53,787 nt of DNA, from NCBI RefSeq assembly GCF_035998295.1, contig NZ_DASYHS010000035.1, positions 1-53,787 on the forward strand. Reading direction: 5' to 3'. Source of the stretch: DASYHS01 sp035998295 (GTDB lineage Bacteria > Pseudomonadota > Alphaproteobacteria > Azospirillales > Azospirillaceae). The notes below the pieces were generated by a model. The model was not told where the DNA came from. It was given only the letters and a program-made list of their open reading frames with translations, and did not search any database. This document shows, piece by piece, positions 16,348 to 25,294 of the stretch. Position 1 is the first letter of the stretch. Each line of letters opens with the position of its first letter. The position numbers were made by a program, and so were the translations under genes.

Positions 16348-17277
16348 TCATTTCCTGAACGAAGGATGCCAGAAGGTCGTCCCCCGCTCGGCCAGTGAGA
16401 TCAGCCCGTAGAAGGCGGAGCCGGCCAGCGCGGCGAGCGCGATGGTGGCCCACACGATATCGACGTTCATCCGGGCGACCTCGGTGGAGATGCGGAAGCC
16501 CATGCCGACGATCGGCGTGCCGAAGAACTCGGCGACGATGGCCCCGATCAGCGCGAGCGTGGAGTTGAGCTTCAGCGCGTTGAACATGAACGGAAGCGCG
16601 TTGGGCAGGCGCAGCTTCAGCAGCGTCTGGCCGTAGCCGGCCGCGTAGGAACGCATCAGGTCGCGCTCCATCGCACCCGTGGCCGCGAGGCCGGCCAGCG
16701 TGTTGACCAGCATCGGGAAGAAGGTCATGACCACGATGACCGCGGCCTTGGACTGCCAGTCGAAGCCGAACCACATCACCATGATCGGGGCGACGCCGAC
16801 GACCGGCATGGCGCTGATCATGCTGCCCAGCGGCAGCAGCCCCCGCTGCAGGAACGGCGAGCGGTCGATCGCGACCGCGGCCAGGAACCCCGCCAAACAG
16901 CCCATCAGGTAGCCCGGCACGACCTCGCGCAGGACCGTCTGGCGGAAATCCGCCATCAGGGTCGGGAGGTTCGCGACCAGGGCTTGCCAGATCGCGGACG
17001 GCGCCGGCAGCAGCACGCGCGGCACCTCGAACCCCGTCACGAGGACCTCCCACAGCCACAGCAGCAGCAGCCCGAACAGCGCCGGCACCGCGAGCCGGGC
17101 CGCGAGGCCGTCCCCGCGCGATAGCAGCGCCATCGTCCAGCAGGCGGCGAGCGCGGCGACAAGGCCGGCGGCCAGCCCCGCCGGGCCGCCCGCCGGGGCG
17201 ATGGAGACGGTCAGGGCGCCGAGCAGGAGGGCGCCGAGGGCCAGCGTCGTGGCGAGGGAGGCGGACCGCGCGTTCAA
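16348..17277 (-). CDS. ABC transporter permease (second permease)
   Basis: The 309-residue membrane protein has about seven hydrophobic spans and the SsuC/TauC-type EAA loop near AAGYGQTLLKLRLPNALPFM. A long N-terminal hydrophobic extension (first 85 residues) precedes the core. The chosen start is TTG at 17275-17277: it overlaps the stop of the first permease (TTGA) and follows a GGAGG site. The open frame runs much further upstream, but that part is a shadow of the first permease. It should pair with the other permease as a heterodimeric channel for the NMT1-type binding protein. Confidence 0.88.
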   Translation of the reverse strand: MNARSASLATTLALGALLLGALTVSIAPAGGPAGLAAGLVAALAACWTMALLSRGDGLAARLAVPALFGLLLLWLWEVLVTGFEVPRVLLPAPSAIWQALVANLPTLMADFRQTVLREVVPGYLMGCLAGFLAAVAIDRSPFLQRGLLPLGSMISAMPVVGVAPIMVMWFGFDWQSKAAVIVVMTFFPMLVNTLAGLAATGAMERDLMRSYAAGYGQTLLKLRLPNALPFMFNALKLNSTLALIGAIVAEFFGTPIVGMGFRISTEVARMNVDIVWATIALAALAGSAFYGLISLAERGTTFWHPSFRK

Positions 17278-18182
17278 GGCCGGCCTCCGCGCAGGCGCAC
17301 GACCAAGCGTTCGCACAGCGCGACCGCCGCGATCAGGACCAGGGCCAGGAACGCCGACATGAACAGCGCCGACCAGATCTGCACGGTCTGCCCGAAATAG
17401 GAACCGGCCAGCAGCCGGGCGCCGAGCCCGGCCTGGGCCCCGGTCGGCAGCTCGGCGACGATGGCGCCGACCAGCGCCAGCGCGATCGCCACCTTCAGGC
17501 TCGGGAACAGGAAGACGGTCGAGGCCGGCCAGCGCAACTTGGAGAACACCTGCGCGCGCGTGGCGCTGTAGGTGCGCATCAGGTCGAGCTGGATCGGGTC
17601 GGGCGAGCGAAGCCCCTTCACCATGCCGATCGTGACCGGGAAGAAGCTGAGATAGCCGGAGATCACGGCCTTCGGCAGCACCCCCGTGAATCCCAGATTG
17701 CCGAGCACGACGACCACCATCGGCGCGATCGCCAGGATGGGAATGGTCTGCGATGCGATGATCCAGGGCATCAGCGAGCGGTCGAGCGTGACCGCGTGGA
17801 CGATCCCGATCGCGAGCGCGATGCCCAGCACCACGCCGATCGCGAAGCCCGCCAAGGTCGCCGACAGGGTCACGCCGGCGTGGTGGACCAGGCTGCGCTT
17901 GGACGTGACCGGCTTGTCCACGACCGTGTCCCACAGCTCGACCGCGATCTGGTGGGGGGCCGGCAGGACCGGCCGCTCCATCGCCCAGGTACCGGCGACG
18001 AGATCCGTGGCGCTCCAGGGCTGGCCCGCGCGCTCCAGGCGCTCGCGGACCTGCGGCGCGTTGAGCCAGACCGCCCCCAGGTACCAGACGACCGCGAGGG
18101 CGGCCAGCACCGTCAGGATCGGCAGCGCCTTGCCTTCCTTCAGCCGCACCGGCGGCGCCAGCGTCGTCGCCGCGACGCTCAT
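17274..18182 (-). CDS. ABC transporter permease (first permease)
   Basis: The 302-residue protein is a typical SsuC/TauC/RibX-type permease with an N-terminal membrane segment (about residues 20-40). A periplasmic stretch with VLPAPHQIAVELWDT follows, then five or more spans and the cytoplasmic coupling loop in RTYSATRAQVFSKLRWPAST. It shares a 4-base overlap with the second permease and lies 42 bases after the ATPase gene. Together they form the inner-membrane part of the probable pyrimidine or ureido-compound importer. Confidence 0.9.
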   Translation of the reverse strand: MSVAATTLAPPVRLKEGKALPILTVLAALAVVWYLGAVWLNAPQVRERLERAGQPWSATDLVAGTWAMERPVLPAPHQIAVELWDTVVDKPVTSKRSLVHHAGVTLSATLAGFAIGVVLGIALAIGIVHAVTLDRSLMPWIIASQTIPILAIAPMVVVVLGNLGFTGVLPKAVISGYLSFFPVTIGMVKGLRSPDPIQLDLMRTYSATRAQVFSKLRWPASTVFLFPSLKVAIALALVGAIVAELPTGAQAGLGARLLAGSYFGQTVQIWSALFMSAFLALVLIAAVALCERLVVRLRGGRP

Positions 18183-18224
18183 GGCAACCGCCCCGGTTGC
18201 CGGAGGGAGAGAGATCTTCCAGGG

Positions 18225-19058
18225 TCAGTCATAGCTGTGCCCCGCGCGCAGCGCGACGCGGACGCGGCGGGCGACCTCCAGGAACTCCGGCGTCTCCCGG
18301 GCGTCCAGGTCGCGGCCGGCGGGCAGGTCGCTGTCGATCACCTCCAGGATGCGGCCGGGGCGCGGCGACATCACGACGATGCGCGACGACAGGAACACCG
18401 CCTCGGGAATGGAATGGGTCACGAAGATCACGGTGATCCCGGTCTTCTCCCACAGCCGCAGCAGGTGCAGGTTCAGCGTGTCGCGCGTGATCTCGTCGAG
18501 GGCTCCGAACGGCTCGTCCATCAGCAGCAGCGCCGGCTCGAAGCTCATGGCGCGCGCGATCGACACGCGCTGCTGCATGCCGCCGGAGAGCTGCCACGGG
18601 AACTTGCGCTCGAAGCCGGCGAGCCCGACCAGGTCGAGGTAGCGGCGCGCGCGCTCCCGCCGCTGCGCCGCGGGCTGCCCCATGATCTCGTGCGGGAGCA
18701 TCACGTTGCGCTCGATCGTGCGCCAGGGATAGAGCGCCGGGGCCTGGAACACGTAGCCGTAGGCGCGGTCGAGCCGCGCCTGCTCCGGCGAGACGCCGTT
18801 GACCAGGATGCTGCCCGAGGTCGGCTTCTCCAGGTCGGCGACGACCCGCATCAAGGTGGTCTTGCCGCAGCCGGACGGCCCGATCAGCGACACGAAGTCG
18901 CCCTTGCGGATCGTCAGGTCCACCTCGCTCAGCGCCGTCACCGGGGCGTCCGGCGTCTGGAACACCAGGCTCAACCCGCGCGCCTCGACCACCGCGGGCC
19001 GGGACGCCGGCTCCGTCTCGGAAGGTGCCGGGCGTCCCGCGGCCATTCTCGCCGTCAT
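18225..19058 (-). CDS. ABC transporter ATPase (SsuB/TauB-like)
   Basis: The 277-residue ATPase has Walker A GPSGCGKTT, the Q-loop in YVFQAPALYPWRT, the signature LSGGMQQRVS, Walker B LLLMDEPFGALDE and the switch His in VIFVTHSIPEAV. It begins with a 25-30 residue polar N-terminal tail. The ATG at 19056-19058 overlaps the amidohydrolase stop by 4 bases; the longer open frame upstream belongs to that other gene. It powers the importer formed with the two permeases and the NMT1-type binding protein. Confidence 0.92.
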   Translation of the reverse strand: MTARMAAGRPAPSETEPASRPAVVEARGLSLVFQTPDAPVTALSEVDLTIRKGDFVSLIGPSGCGKTTLMRVVADLEKPTSGSILVNGVSPEQARLDRAYGYVFQAPALYPWRTIERNVMLPHEIMGQPAAQRRERARRYLDLVGLAGFERKFPWQLSGGMQQRVSIARAMSFEPALLLMDEPFGALDEITRDTLNLHLLRLWEKTGITVIFVTHSIPEAVFLSSRIVVMSPRPGRILEVIDSDLPAGRDLDARETPEFLEVARRVRVALRAGHSYD

Positions 19059-20305
19059 GCCGCGCGGTCCGCCATCGCCTTGTCGTAGGCCAGCACCGCG
19101 CGCAGCAGCACGTTGGCCCCGGCCGCGGCCTGGTCCGGCTCGATCTTCTCCGACTCGTTGTGGCTGATGCCCTTCTCGCAGGGCACGAACACCATGGCCG
19201 TGGGGGCGACGCGGGAGATGTAGGCGGCGTCGTGCCCGGCGCCCGACACGATGTCGCGGTGGCTGTAGCCGAAATCCTCGGCCGCGGCCCGAACCGCGCC
19301 GACGCAGGCCGGGTCGAAATGGACCGCGGGCGAGTTCCAGATGTCGGCGACCGCGGCGTCCAGCTTCATCTCGCCGGCGATGCGCGCGATCACGGCCTTC
19401 ACCTCGCCCTCCATCTCGGCCAGGACGACGTCGTCGGGATGGCGCAGGTCGATCGAGAAGAAGACCTCGCCGGGCAGGATGTTGCGGGAGTTCGGCCGCA
19501 CCTCCATCAGCCCGACGGTCGAGACCGCGAGCGGGGCGTGCGCCAGCGCCACGCCGTTGATCGCCTCCACCATCCGCGCGGCGCCGACCAGCGCGTCGCG
19601 GCGCAGATGCATCGGCGTGGTGCCGGCGTGGCTCTCGAACCCGGTCACGGTGACCTCGTACCAGCGCATGCCCTGCACGCCGGTGACGACGCCGACCTCC
19701 TTCCGCTCGTCCTCGAGGATCGGCCCCTGCTCGATGTGCAGCTCGAAGAAGGCGCCGATCTTCCGCTCGCCGCATTTCTCGCTGCCGCGATAGCCGATGC
19801 GCTCCAGCTCCTCGCCGAAGCGCTTGCCCTCGCGGTCCTCGCGGCTGTCGGCGAAGGGGCGGTCGAACGCGCCCGCGAACACGCCCGAGGCCAGCATCGC
19901 CGGCGCGAAGCGGGACCCCTCCTCGTTGGTCCAGTTGACGACCTCGATCGGGGCGTTGGTCTCGTACCCGGCGTCGTTCAGGCTGCGGATCACCTCCAGC
20001 CCGGCCAGGACGCCGAGGACGCCGTCGAACTTGCCGCCGGTCGGCTGGGTGTCGAGATGCGATCCCATCGCGATCGGCGGCAGCGACGGGTCCTTCCCCG
20101 GCCGGCGCGCGAACATGTTGCCGAGCTCGTCGACCGTGACCTCGCACCCCGCGGCCTCGCAGGCCGAGCGGAACCAGTCGCGCACCTGCCGGTCCAGATC
20201 GGTCAGCGTCAGCCGGCAGATGCCGCCCTTCGCCGTGCCGCCGATGCGCGCGGTTTCCATCAGGCTGTCCCAAAGACGTTCGGCATTGATCGTGAGATTT
20301 TGCAT
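19055..20305 (-). CDS. Zn-dependent N-carbamoyl-amino-acid/beta-ureidopropionase-type amidohydrolase (M20 fold)
   Basis: The 416-residue enzyme has the metal sites of the HyuC/AmaB/beta-ureidopropionase group: GSHLDTQPTGGKFDG, NWTNEEGSRFAPAM, FELHIEQGPILE, SHAGTTPMHLRRDA and a late GAGHDAAY with CEKGISHNESE. It hydrolyses an N-carbamoyl group, for example N-carbamoyl-beta-alanine to beta-alanine, NH3 and CO2, the last reductive pyrimidine step. It leads the operon with the ABC importer and overlaps the ATPase gene. A palindrome about 115 bases upstream may be its operator. A second, more distant paralogue is encoded at 22235-23518. Confidence 0.9.
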   Translation of the reverse strand: MQNLTINAERLWDSLMETARIGGTAKGGICRLTLTDLDRQVRDWFRSACEAAGCEVTVDELGNMFARRPGKDPSLPPIAMGSHLDTQPTGGKFDGVLGVLAGLEVIRSLNDAGYETNAPIEVVNWTNEEGSRFAPAMLASGVFAGAFDRPFADSREDREGKRFGEELERIGYRGSEKCGERKIGAFFELHIEQGPILEDERKEVGVVTGVQGMRWYEVTVTGFESHAGTTPMHLRRDALVGAARMVEAINGVALAHAPLAVSTVGLMEVRPNSRNILPGEVFFSIDLRHPDDVVLAEMEGEVKAVIARIAGEMKLDAAVADIWNSPAVHFDPACVGAVRAAAEDFGYSHRDIVSGAGHDAAYISRVAPTAMVFVPCEKGISHNESEKIEPDQAAAGANVLLRAVLAYDKAMADRAA

Positions 20306-20418
20306 GACGCTCCCTGTCCGCCGCGTTCCTTATCATGAAGCAAGGAGGGTGCCACCAGGCAAGGCGGCCACTCCCGCGGCGCGGACCTTCGGCGACCGGT
20401 CCGGCGTCTAGATGTTAT

Positions 20419-20430
20419 GCACAATTGTGC
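20419..20430. promoter_or_regulatory. Perfect palindrome upstream of the amidohydrolase-ABC operon
   Basis: GCACAATTGTGC is a perfect 12-base inverted repeat about 114 bases before the minus-strand start at 20305, inside a locally AT-richer stretch (20411-20450). The inverted TTGTGC/GCACAA layout resembles a dimeric repressor site of the GntR or LacI type, but no such gene is adjacent. The rest of the gap (20306-20518) shows nothing else I can name. Confidence 0.4.
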
Positions 20431-20518
20431 CGCCGTTTTAAGCAGCATTCGCACCCCCGCATTCAGGCGCAGGACTGCTGCGCCGATCGGGTGAAGTTCA
20501 GGCGCGAGGGAAAACGCC

Positions 20519-21910
20519 TCAGGCGGCAGGCGGCAGCTGCGGCGGCCGGTTCACGATGCCGTCGAGTTTGTCGAAGACGAACTGCACGGCGTATCCGGTG
20601 ATGAACGCCAGCAAGCCGAGTGAGAACTCAAACCCGGGATCGGCATCGCCGCCTGCCATGAACAGGAGGCTGACGAGACCTCCCAGCATCGCGCCGAGGA
20701 CGACCCGCGTCGCGGCCAGCAGCAACTCGCGTGGCTCCAGCGTCCAAGCCTCGAGGTGGCGGTGCAGGTTCCGGAACACGAAGACGCATGCCCCGATGAA
20801 GCCGAGCAGTCCGGGGATGACATAGCTCGTCAGGCTGTCAAGCTTGATCCTGCTGCGCAGCTCGGTACGCTTCCATGCCCCCTGCAGGTCGGCAAAGACG
20901 CTCGATCGGTCTGAAATCCGTAGTTCCGTCGTACTCACCTTCGTCGCGGAGGGTTCGCCGACGGTCGAAGCGGTGGCCGCCGACGAAACCATGAATACCC
21001 CTCCCCCACCTTCCGCGATGTAATCGTCCAGCAACCTCTGCACATCGGGCCGGATTATCCATGGCACGAGCAGCACGTTGGACATCCTTTCCGTTGCGGC
21101 GTTCCACTCTCCCAGCTGAAGATACGTGATCGCCATCTTGCGCTTCATGTCCCATTGCCGCTCGCACAGGGCGCGAATGGTCTCCTCACGACTCGACGCA
21201 TTCGGTCGCAGGTCGCCGTCGGCAGCACCGGTCTCCTGCGAACTCACCATGGAGGCCGCGACTCTTCCTCGGGGCTCGGCATCCTCACTTGCCGCACCGG
21301 CCACGTTTCCGGCCGAGCCCGAGCACAAAAATCCTCTAGCGCCTACGCGATCGGCGGCAGCCCGCGCCAGCATTGGGTCGAGCGCGGCCTGCTCGACACT
21401 AAGCTGTTCGATCCGTTGGAGAACTGCCTCGCCCGAAAGCACGTGGATCAGGATCATCACAGTGGCCAGAACCATGGCGACGCCGACGAAACCGAGTATC
21501 CAGTAGGCCCCTAGAAGGTTTCGAACCCCCTGCCTGATCCTGTCATCAGCATTGTCCCGGTCGTGGCCTGGCTTCTGATATCCCGCTTTGTAGCTCCCTC
21601 TCTCGACGAACATCCGGGTAAAGCGGATCGAACCCACTGTCGCCGGCCGGACGGTGGACGCAAGCCCGTCCACCGCCTCCAGCAGCGCCTTCCACAAAGC
21701 CGTGTCGCGAACCAATTCTTGCGGCGTGGCTCTCAGGCTCTCCAGGAACTCGTCCTTGGTCCAGGGCGCCGCCCGATCGGATCCAAACGCCCGCTCCTTA
21801 CGCTCCGAGACGAAGCTCAACAGGAGCAACGCATCCTTTTGCATGGCGCTGACGGCCTGCAATAGCTCCGTGCGCGGATCAAGTGGATCGGGGCGTGAAC
21901 TGCCAGTCAT
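20519..21910 (-). CDS. Membrane protein of unknown function, lower GC than its surroundings
   Basis: I do not recognise this 463-residue protein. It has a soluble N-terminal part (about 1-130), one strong membrane span (about 132-158) and a 200-residue extracytoplasmic or cytoplasmic domain rich in Ser/Ala/Glu with few conserved-looking motifs. Three more spans follow near the C-terminus (about 363-381, 398-420 and 427-447). An N-terminal helix (LLQAVSAMQKDALLLLSF) is amphipathic. The start at 21910 follows AGAGG. Base composition is visibly lower in GC and codon use is less biased than in the flanking pyrimidine genes, suggesting separate origin. It stands alone between two operons of the same orientation. 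Confidence 0.75.
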   Translation of the reverse strand: MTGSSRPDPLDPRTELLQAVSAMQKDALLLLSFVSERKERAFGSDRAAPWTKDEFLESLRATPQELVRDTALWKALLEAVDGLASTVRPATVGSIRFTRMFVERGSYKAGYQKPGHDRDNADDRIRQGVRNLLGAYWILGFVGVAMVLATVMILIHVLSGEAVLQRIEQLSVEQAALDPMLARAAADRVGARGFLCSGSAGNVAGAASEDAEPRGRVAASMVSSQETGAADGDLRPNASSREETIRALCERQWDMKRKMAITYLQLGEWNAATERMSNVLLVPWIIRPDVQRLLDDYIAEGGGGVFMVSSAATASTVGEPSATKVSTTELRISDRSSVFADLQGAWKRTELRSRIKLDSLTSYVIPGLLGFIGACVFVFRNLHRHLEAWTLEPRELLLAATRVVLGAMLGGLVSLLFMAGGDADPGFEFSLGLLAFITGYAVQFVFDKLDGIVNRPPQLPPAA

Positions 21911-22234
21911 GGTTGCCTCTCAAGGCGCGCCGATCCTCCCGAACCCACGCGGAGGCTGGAGCGATCCGGCACCGGAGATCACACTGGAACGTTGGACATC
22001 ATATCACTCTCCCGCAACTATAGCATTAGGTCCCTTTAGTATTATTCCCTCTCAGGTCCTCAAGACCCGCCCCCGTACGGAAGCCACCGCTGGGCTGGCA
22101 CCGCGGGCGCGGGCCCTCGCCGGGCTATCGGTCCCGCCGCGTCGGCGGAAGCATGGCGCTCCTTCCGTCGATGCCGCCGGCCGCGAAGGCGACGTGGCCT
22201 TGATCGGAGCTGTGAGCCTGCCGGCCGCGCCGCG
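21911..22234. other. Intergenic region, 324 bases
   Basis: This gap lies between the start of the membrane-protein gene (21910) and the stop of the second amidohydrolase (22235), both on the minus strand. The half near the membrane gene (about 21990-22060) is AT-rich and probably holds its promoter. The rest is GC-rich. A weak GCCTG/CAGGC inverted repeat near 22216-22240 overlaps the amidohydrolase stop. I see no ORF or RNA gene. Confidence 0.5.
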
Positions 22235-23518
22235 TCAGGCCGGCTCCAGCAGCGCCCTGTACAGCAGCCCGGTCGCGGCCATGAAGTCCGCCATCTCCAT
22301 CGCCTCGCGCGGGTTGTGGGAGCCGTTGTCGTTGCGCACGAAGACCATCGCGGAGGGAATGCCGGCATTGGCGAACACCGCCGCGTCATGGCCGGCGCCG
22401 CTCGGCACCGTCTCGGTCGGCAGGCCGAGGCGGCCCGACAGGTCGACCAGGCGGCGCACCCAGGCCTCGTCCATCCGGGCCGGAGGCGAATCGACGCGGC
22501 GGTCGAACGCGAACTCGACCTTGCGCTGGGCGGCGATGCCCGCGCATTCCGTCCGCATCAGGTGGTAGAAGGCCTCCAGCGTGTCGCGGCTCTGGCTGCG
22601 CACCTCGAAGCTGAAGCCGACCTCGCCGGGGATGCGGGAGATCGCGTGCTCGTCGGGGTTGGTCGCGATGATCCCGCAGGTCACGACCAGGTCGAGGCCG
22701 CGCTCCAGCAACGCCCGCCAATGCTCGTCCAAGCGGCTCAGCAGCTCGGCGACGGCGAAGACCGCGTCGCGCCGCAGCCAGCGCGGCACCGCCCCGGAAT
22801 GCCCGGCCTCGCCGCGGCACACGATGCGCTTGTGGCGGATGTTGCCGCGGATTCCGGTCACGACCGCGGTGCGCAGGTCGCGCGCCACCATCACCGGCCC
22901 CTGCTCGATGTGCAGCTCCAGATACGCCGCCACCTCGGCCGGGTCGAGCAGGCGCTCGCCGGCGGCGATCCGGTCGACCGCGGCGCCGCAGTCGCGCATG
23001 CACTCGCCCAGGCTGCGCCCGCTGCGGCGGTGCGCGGCCGCGAGGTCGTCGGGCGTCAGCAGCCCGAACAGCGCGCTCGATCCCATGTAGGCCTTGCCGA
23101 ACCAGGCGCTCTCCTCGCCGCGCAGGCCGATCACGCGGACCGGCCGCGGCGGGCGCACGCCGGCGCGCCGCATCGCCACCAGGCACAGCAGCCCCGCGAC
23201 GACCCCGGCGGCGCCGTCGTAGTTGCCGCCCTGGGGCACGGAGTCCAGGTGCGAGCCGCACAGGACGTACGGGCCCGGCGCCTCGCCGGGCAGCGACAGG
23301 ACGAGGTTGCGCGCCGCGTCGAAGCCGACCTCGATCCCCTCCGCCCGCGCGACCTCAGCGACATGGGCGATCGCCGCGTCCTCGCCGGGACCGTAGCTGT
23401 CGCGGGTGATGCCGACGCCGTCCCCGCCGAGGCGGCGCAGCTCCGCGAAGAGCGCGGATGCGAGCGGGGCGAGCGCGTCGGTCCCCTCCGAGCGCTCCAT
23501 CGCCGGGGCGGCGGTCAC
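22235..23518 (-). CDS. Second N-carbamoyl/ureido amidohydrolase (M20 fold, HyuC-like)
   Basis: The 427-residue protein has the family metal sites: LCGSHLDSVPQGGNYDGAAG, GLRGEESAWFGKAYMGS, LELHIEQGPVM, GEAGHSGAVPRWLRRDA, GAGHDAAVFANAG and NGSHNPRE. It should hydrolyse an N-carbamoyl amino acid. The start is GTG 23516-23518, which overlaps the dihydroorotate dehydrogenase-type gene (GTGA) with GAGG just upstream; an ATG at 23498-23500 has no ribosome site. It ends the XRE-TRAP-PyrK-PyrD operon. Given those partners, N-carbamoyl-aspartate is a plausible substrate, releasing aspartate. This is inference; N-carbamoyl-beta-alanine is possible too. Confidence 0.88.
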   Translation of the reverse strand: MTAAPAMERSEGTDALAPLASALFAELRRLGGDGVGITRDSYGPGEDAAIAHVAEVARAEGIEVGFDAARNLVLSLPGEAPGPYVLCGSHLDSVPQGGNYDGAAGVVAGLLCLVAMRRAGVRPPRPVRVIGLRGEESAWFGKAYMGSSALFGLLTPDDLAAAHRRSGRSLGECMRDCGAAVDRIAAGERLLDPAEVAAYLELHIEQGPVMVARDLRTAVVTGIRGNIRHKRIVCRGEAGHSGAVPRWLRRDAVFAVAELLSRLDEHWRALLERGLDLVVTCGIIATNPDEHAISRIPGEVGFSFEVRSQSRDTLEAFYHLMRTECAGIAAQRKVEFAFDRRVDSPPARMDEAWVRRLVDLSGRLGLPTETVPSGAGHDAAVFANAGIPSAMVFVRNDNGSHNPREAMEMADFMAATGLLYRALLEPA

Positions 23519-24456
23519 CACGCCACCTCGGCGGCCGGTCCTTCGGCGACTGGTCCTTCGGCGACGGCGCCGACCAGGTCGGCGACCCGGTCGATGCCCC
23601 GCCGGGCGCAGAACCCTTCCAGGCCGTCGATGACGGAGGTCAGGGCGGTCGGGTGGATGAAGCTGGCCGTGCCGACCTGGACGGCCGAGGCGCCCGCGAG
23701 CAGGTACTCGACCGCATCGTCGGCGGTGGAGATGCCGCCGCAGCCGATCACGGGAATGCCGACGGCGCGCGCGCACTGGTAGACCATGCGCAGGATGATC
23801 GGCTTCACCGCCGGCCCGGACAGGCCGCCCATCACGTTGCCCAGCGTCGGGCGGAAACTCTCCACGTTGATGGACATGGCGAGGATCGTGTTGGCGACGA
23901 CGACCGCGTCGGCGCCGGCGGCCTCCGCCGCGCGCGCGACGGCCGCGACGTCGCCGGTGTTGGGGGTCAGCTTGGCCCACAGCGGCAGCGGCGTGGCGGC
24001 GCGCAGGCGCTCCACGACCGCCGCGGTCGTGCCCGGCTCCATCGCGAAGGCGCGGCCGTCCGCCTCGATGTTCGGGCACGAGATGTTAGCCTCGATCGCG
24101 GCGACGCCCTCGACCGTCACCTCCCGGGCGAGCACGGCGAACTCGTCGGCGCTGTGCGCGGAGATGCTGACGACGAGCGGCGGGCCGTAGCCGCGGTAGA
24201 AGGGAACGGTCTCCGCGAGGAAGGGAGCGACGCCCTTGCTCGGGATGCCGATGGAGTTGAGCATGCCGTCGCCCGCCTCGGCGACGCGCGGCACGGGGTT
24301 GCCGGCGCGCGGCTCGCGCATGATCGTCTTGGTCACGAAAGCGCCGAGCCGGTCGAGCGGGATCACCCGCGCCAGCCCCTCGGCGAAGGTGCCCGACGCC
24401 GGCATCACGGGGTTGGCGAGCGTCAGGCCGCCGATCCGGACCGACAGGTCTACCAT
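23515..24456 (-). CDS. Dihydroorotate dehydrogenase, class 1B-type catalytic subunit
   Basis: The 313-residue protein follows the class 1 DHOD pattern: GGLTLANPVMPASGTFAEG, FVTKTIMREPRAGNP, GMLNSIGIPSKGV and ISAHSADEF. The catalytic Cys is in AIEANISCPNIEAD (Ser in class 2). PLWAKLTPNTGDV and GCGGISTADDAVEYLLAGAS then bind FMN. It catalyses dihydroorotate/orotate interconversion or a close analogue. Its ATG (24454-24456) overlaps the end of the PyrK-like gene by 7 bases, so the two should form the class 1B heterotetramer using NAD. It sits in a transport and degradation operon rather than among pyrimidine biosynthesis genes, which suggests a catabolic role. Confidence 0.88.
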   Translation of the reverse strand: MVDLSVRIGGLTLANPVMPASGTFAEGLARVIPLDRLGAFVTKTIMREPRAGNPVPRVAEAGDGMLNSIGIPSKGVAPFLAETVPFYRGYGPPLVVSISAHSADEFAVLAREVTVEGVAAIEANISCPNIEADGRAFAMEPGTTAAVVERLRAATPLPLWAKLTPNTGDVAAVARAAEAAGADAVVVANTILAMSINVESFRPTLGNVMGGLSGPAVKPIILRMVYQCARAVGIPVIGCGGISTADDAVEYLLAGASAVQVGTASFIHPTALTSVIDGLEGFCARRGIDRVADLVGAVAEGPVAEGPAAEVAW

Positions 24457-25283
24457 GACACGGCCTCCTCCAGCGGGAAGACGGGCCCGTCCCAGCAGAC
24501 GCGCCGGCTCACGTGGCGGCCCTCGACCTCGAAGGCGCGCACGCAGCAGAAGCACATGCCGAGGCCGCAGGCCATCTGCTGCTCCAGCGCGACCTGGCCG
24601 GGGATGCCGTGCTCGCGCCCAAGCCGCTTCATCAGCGCCAGCAGCCGGTTCGAGCCGCAGGTGAAGAACGCGTCCGCCCGGCCGAGCCGCACCAGCCCCG
24701 AGACCAGCTTGCCGACGCGCCCGGGATCGCTGCTGCCGTCGGAATCCAGAACCGGGAACACCTCCGCCCCGGCAGCGCGGAAGCGGTCGGCCGACATCAC
24801 GAGATCGGGCGAACGCGCGCTCAGGATCGCCGTGACCCGCACGCCGGCCGATGCCGCCAGTTCGGCGAGCGGGGCCAGCGTCGCGAGCCCGACCCCGCGC
24901 CCGAGGACGACGATGGACGCCCAGGCCGGATCGAGCCGGAACCCGGTGCCGAGCGGGCCGACGACGTTGAGCCGGTCGCCCGGAACGAGAGTGGCGAGGC
25001 CGCGGGTGCCGGCCCCCGTCACCTTGTAGAGGAACTCGATCCGGCCCGCCGCGCGGTCGGCGCGGTACGTGCTCATGGGACGCCGGAAGAACGGCCGGTC
25101 CGCGCCCGAGGCCGGGCACAGCAGGTGGAAGAACTGCCCGGCCTCGGCGAGGGTCGCCGGCGCGCCGGCCTCCAGCACCAGGTGACGGTACTCCCCGTTG
25201 ACCGGCAGGTTCGAGACGACCGGCAGTTCCAGTTCGGCGGCCTCGGCCTGGTATCCCCGGTCCGCGAGCGCTGTAGTCGACAT
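24450..25283 (-). CDS. Dihydroorotate dehydrogenase electron-transfer subunit-like (PyrK-type FAD/[2Fe-2S] protein)
   Basis: The 277-residue protein has a ferredoxin-reductase-like FAD domain with FFRRPMSTYRAD (flavin-binding RxxS/T) and a nucleotide-binding half (VVLGRGVGLATLAPLAE). The C-terminal PyrK iron-sulfur ligands are ACGLGMCFCCVRAF followed by RRVCWDGPVFPLEE. It passes electrons between NAD(H) and the FMN subunit encoded next. The start at ATG 25281-25283 is 12 bases after the TRAP large permease stop. The frame is open upstream, but the extra residues overlap the permease gene. Adjacency to PyrD-like protein and shared overlap support a working pair. Confidence 0.88.
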   Translation of the reverse strand: MSTTALADRGYQAEAAELELPVVSNLPVNGEYRHLVLEAGAPATLAEAGQFFHLLCPASGADRPFFRRPMSTYRADRAAGRIEFLYKVTGAGTRGLATLVPGDRLNVVGPLGTGFRLDPAWASIVVLGRGVGLATLAPLAELAASAGVRVTAILSARSPDLVMSADRFRAAGAEVFPVLDSDGSSDPGRVGKLVSGLVRLGRADAFFTCGSNRLLALMKRLGREHGIPGQVALEQQMACGLGMCFCCVRAFEVEGRHVSRRVCWDGPVFPLEEAVSW

Positions 25284-25294
25284 GGGCGGCCTCG

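Noticed and set aside
21517..21529. GGTTTCGAACCCC, resembling a tRNA T-arm
   Set aside because: It lies inside the coding frame of the 463-residue membrane protein and no acceptor, D or anticodon arms surround it.
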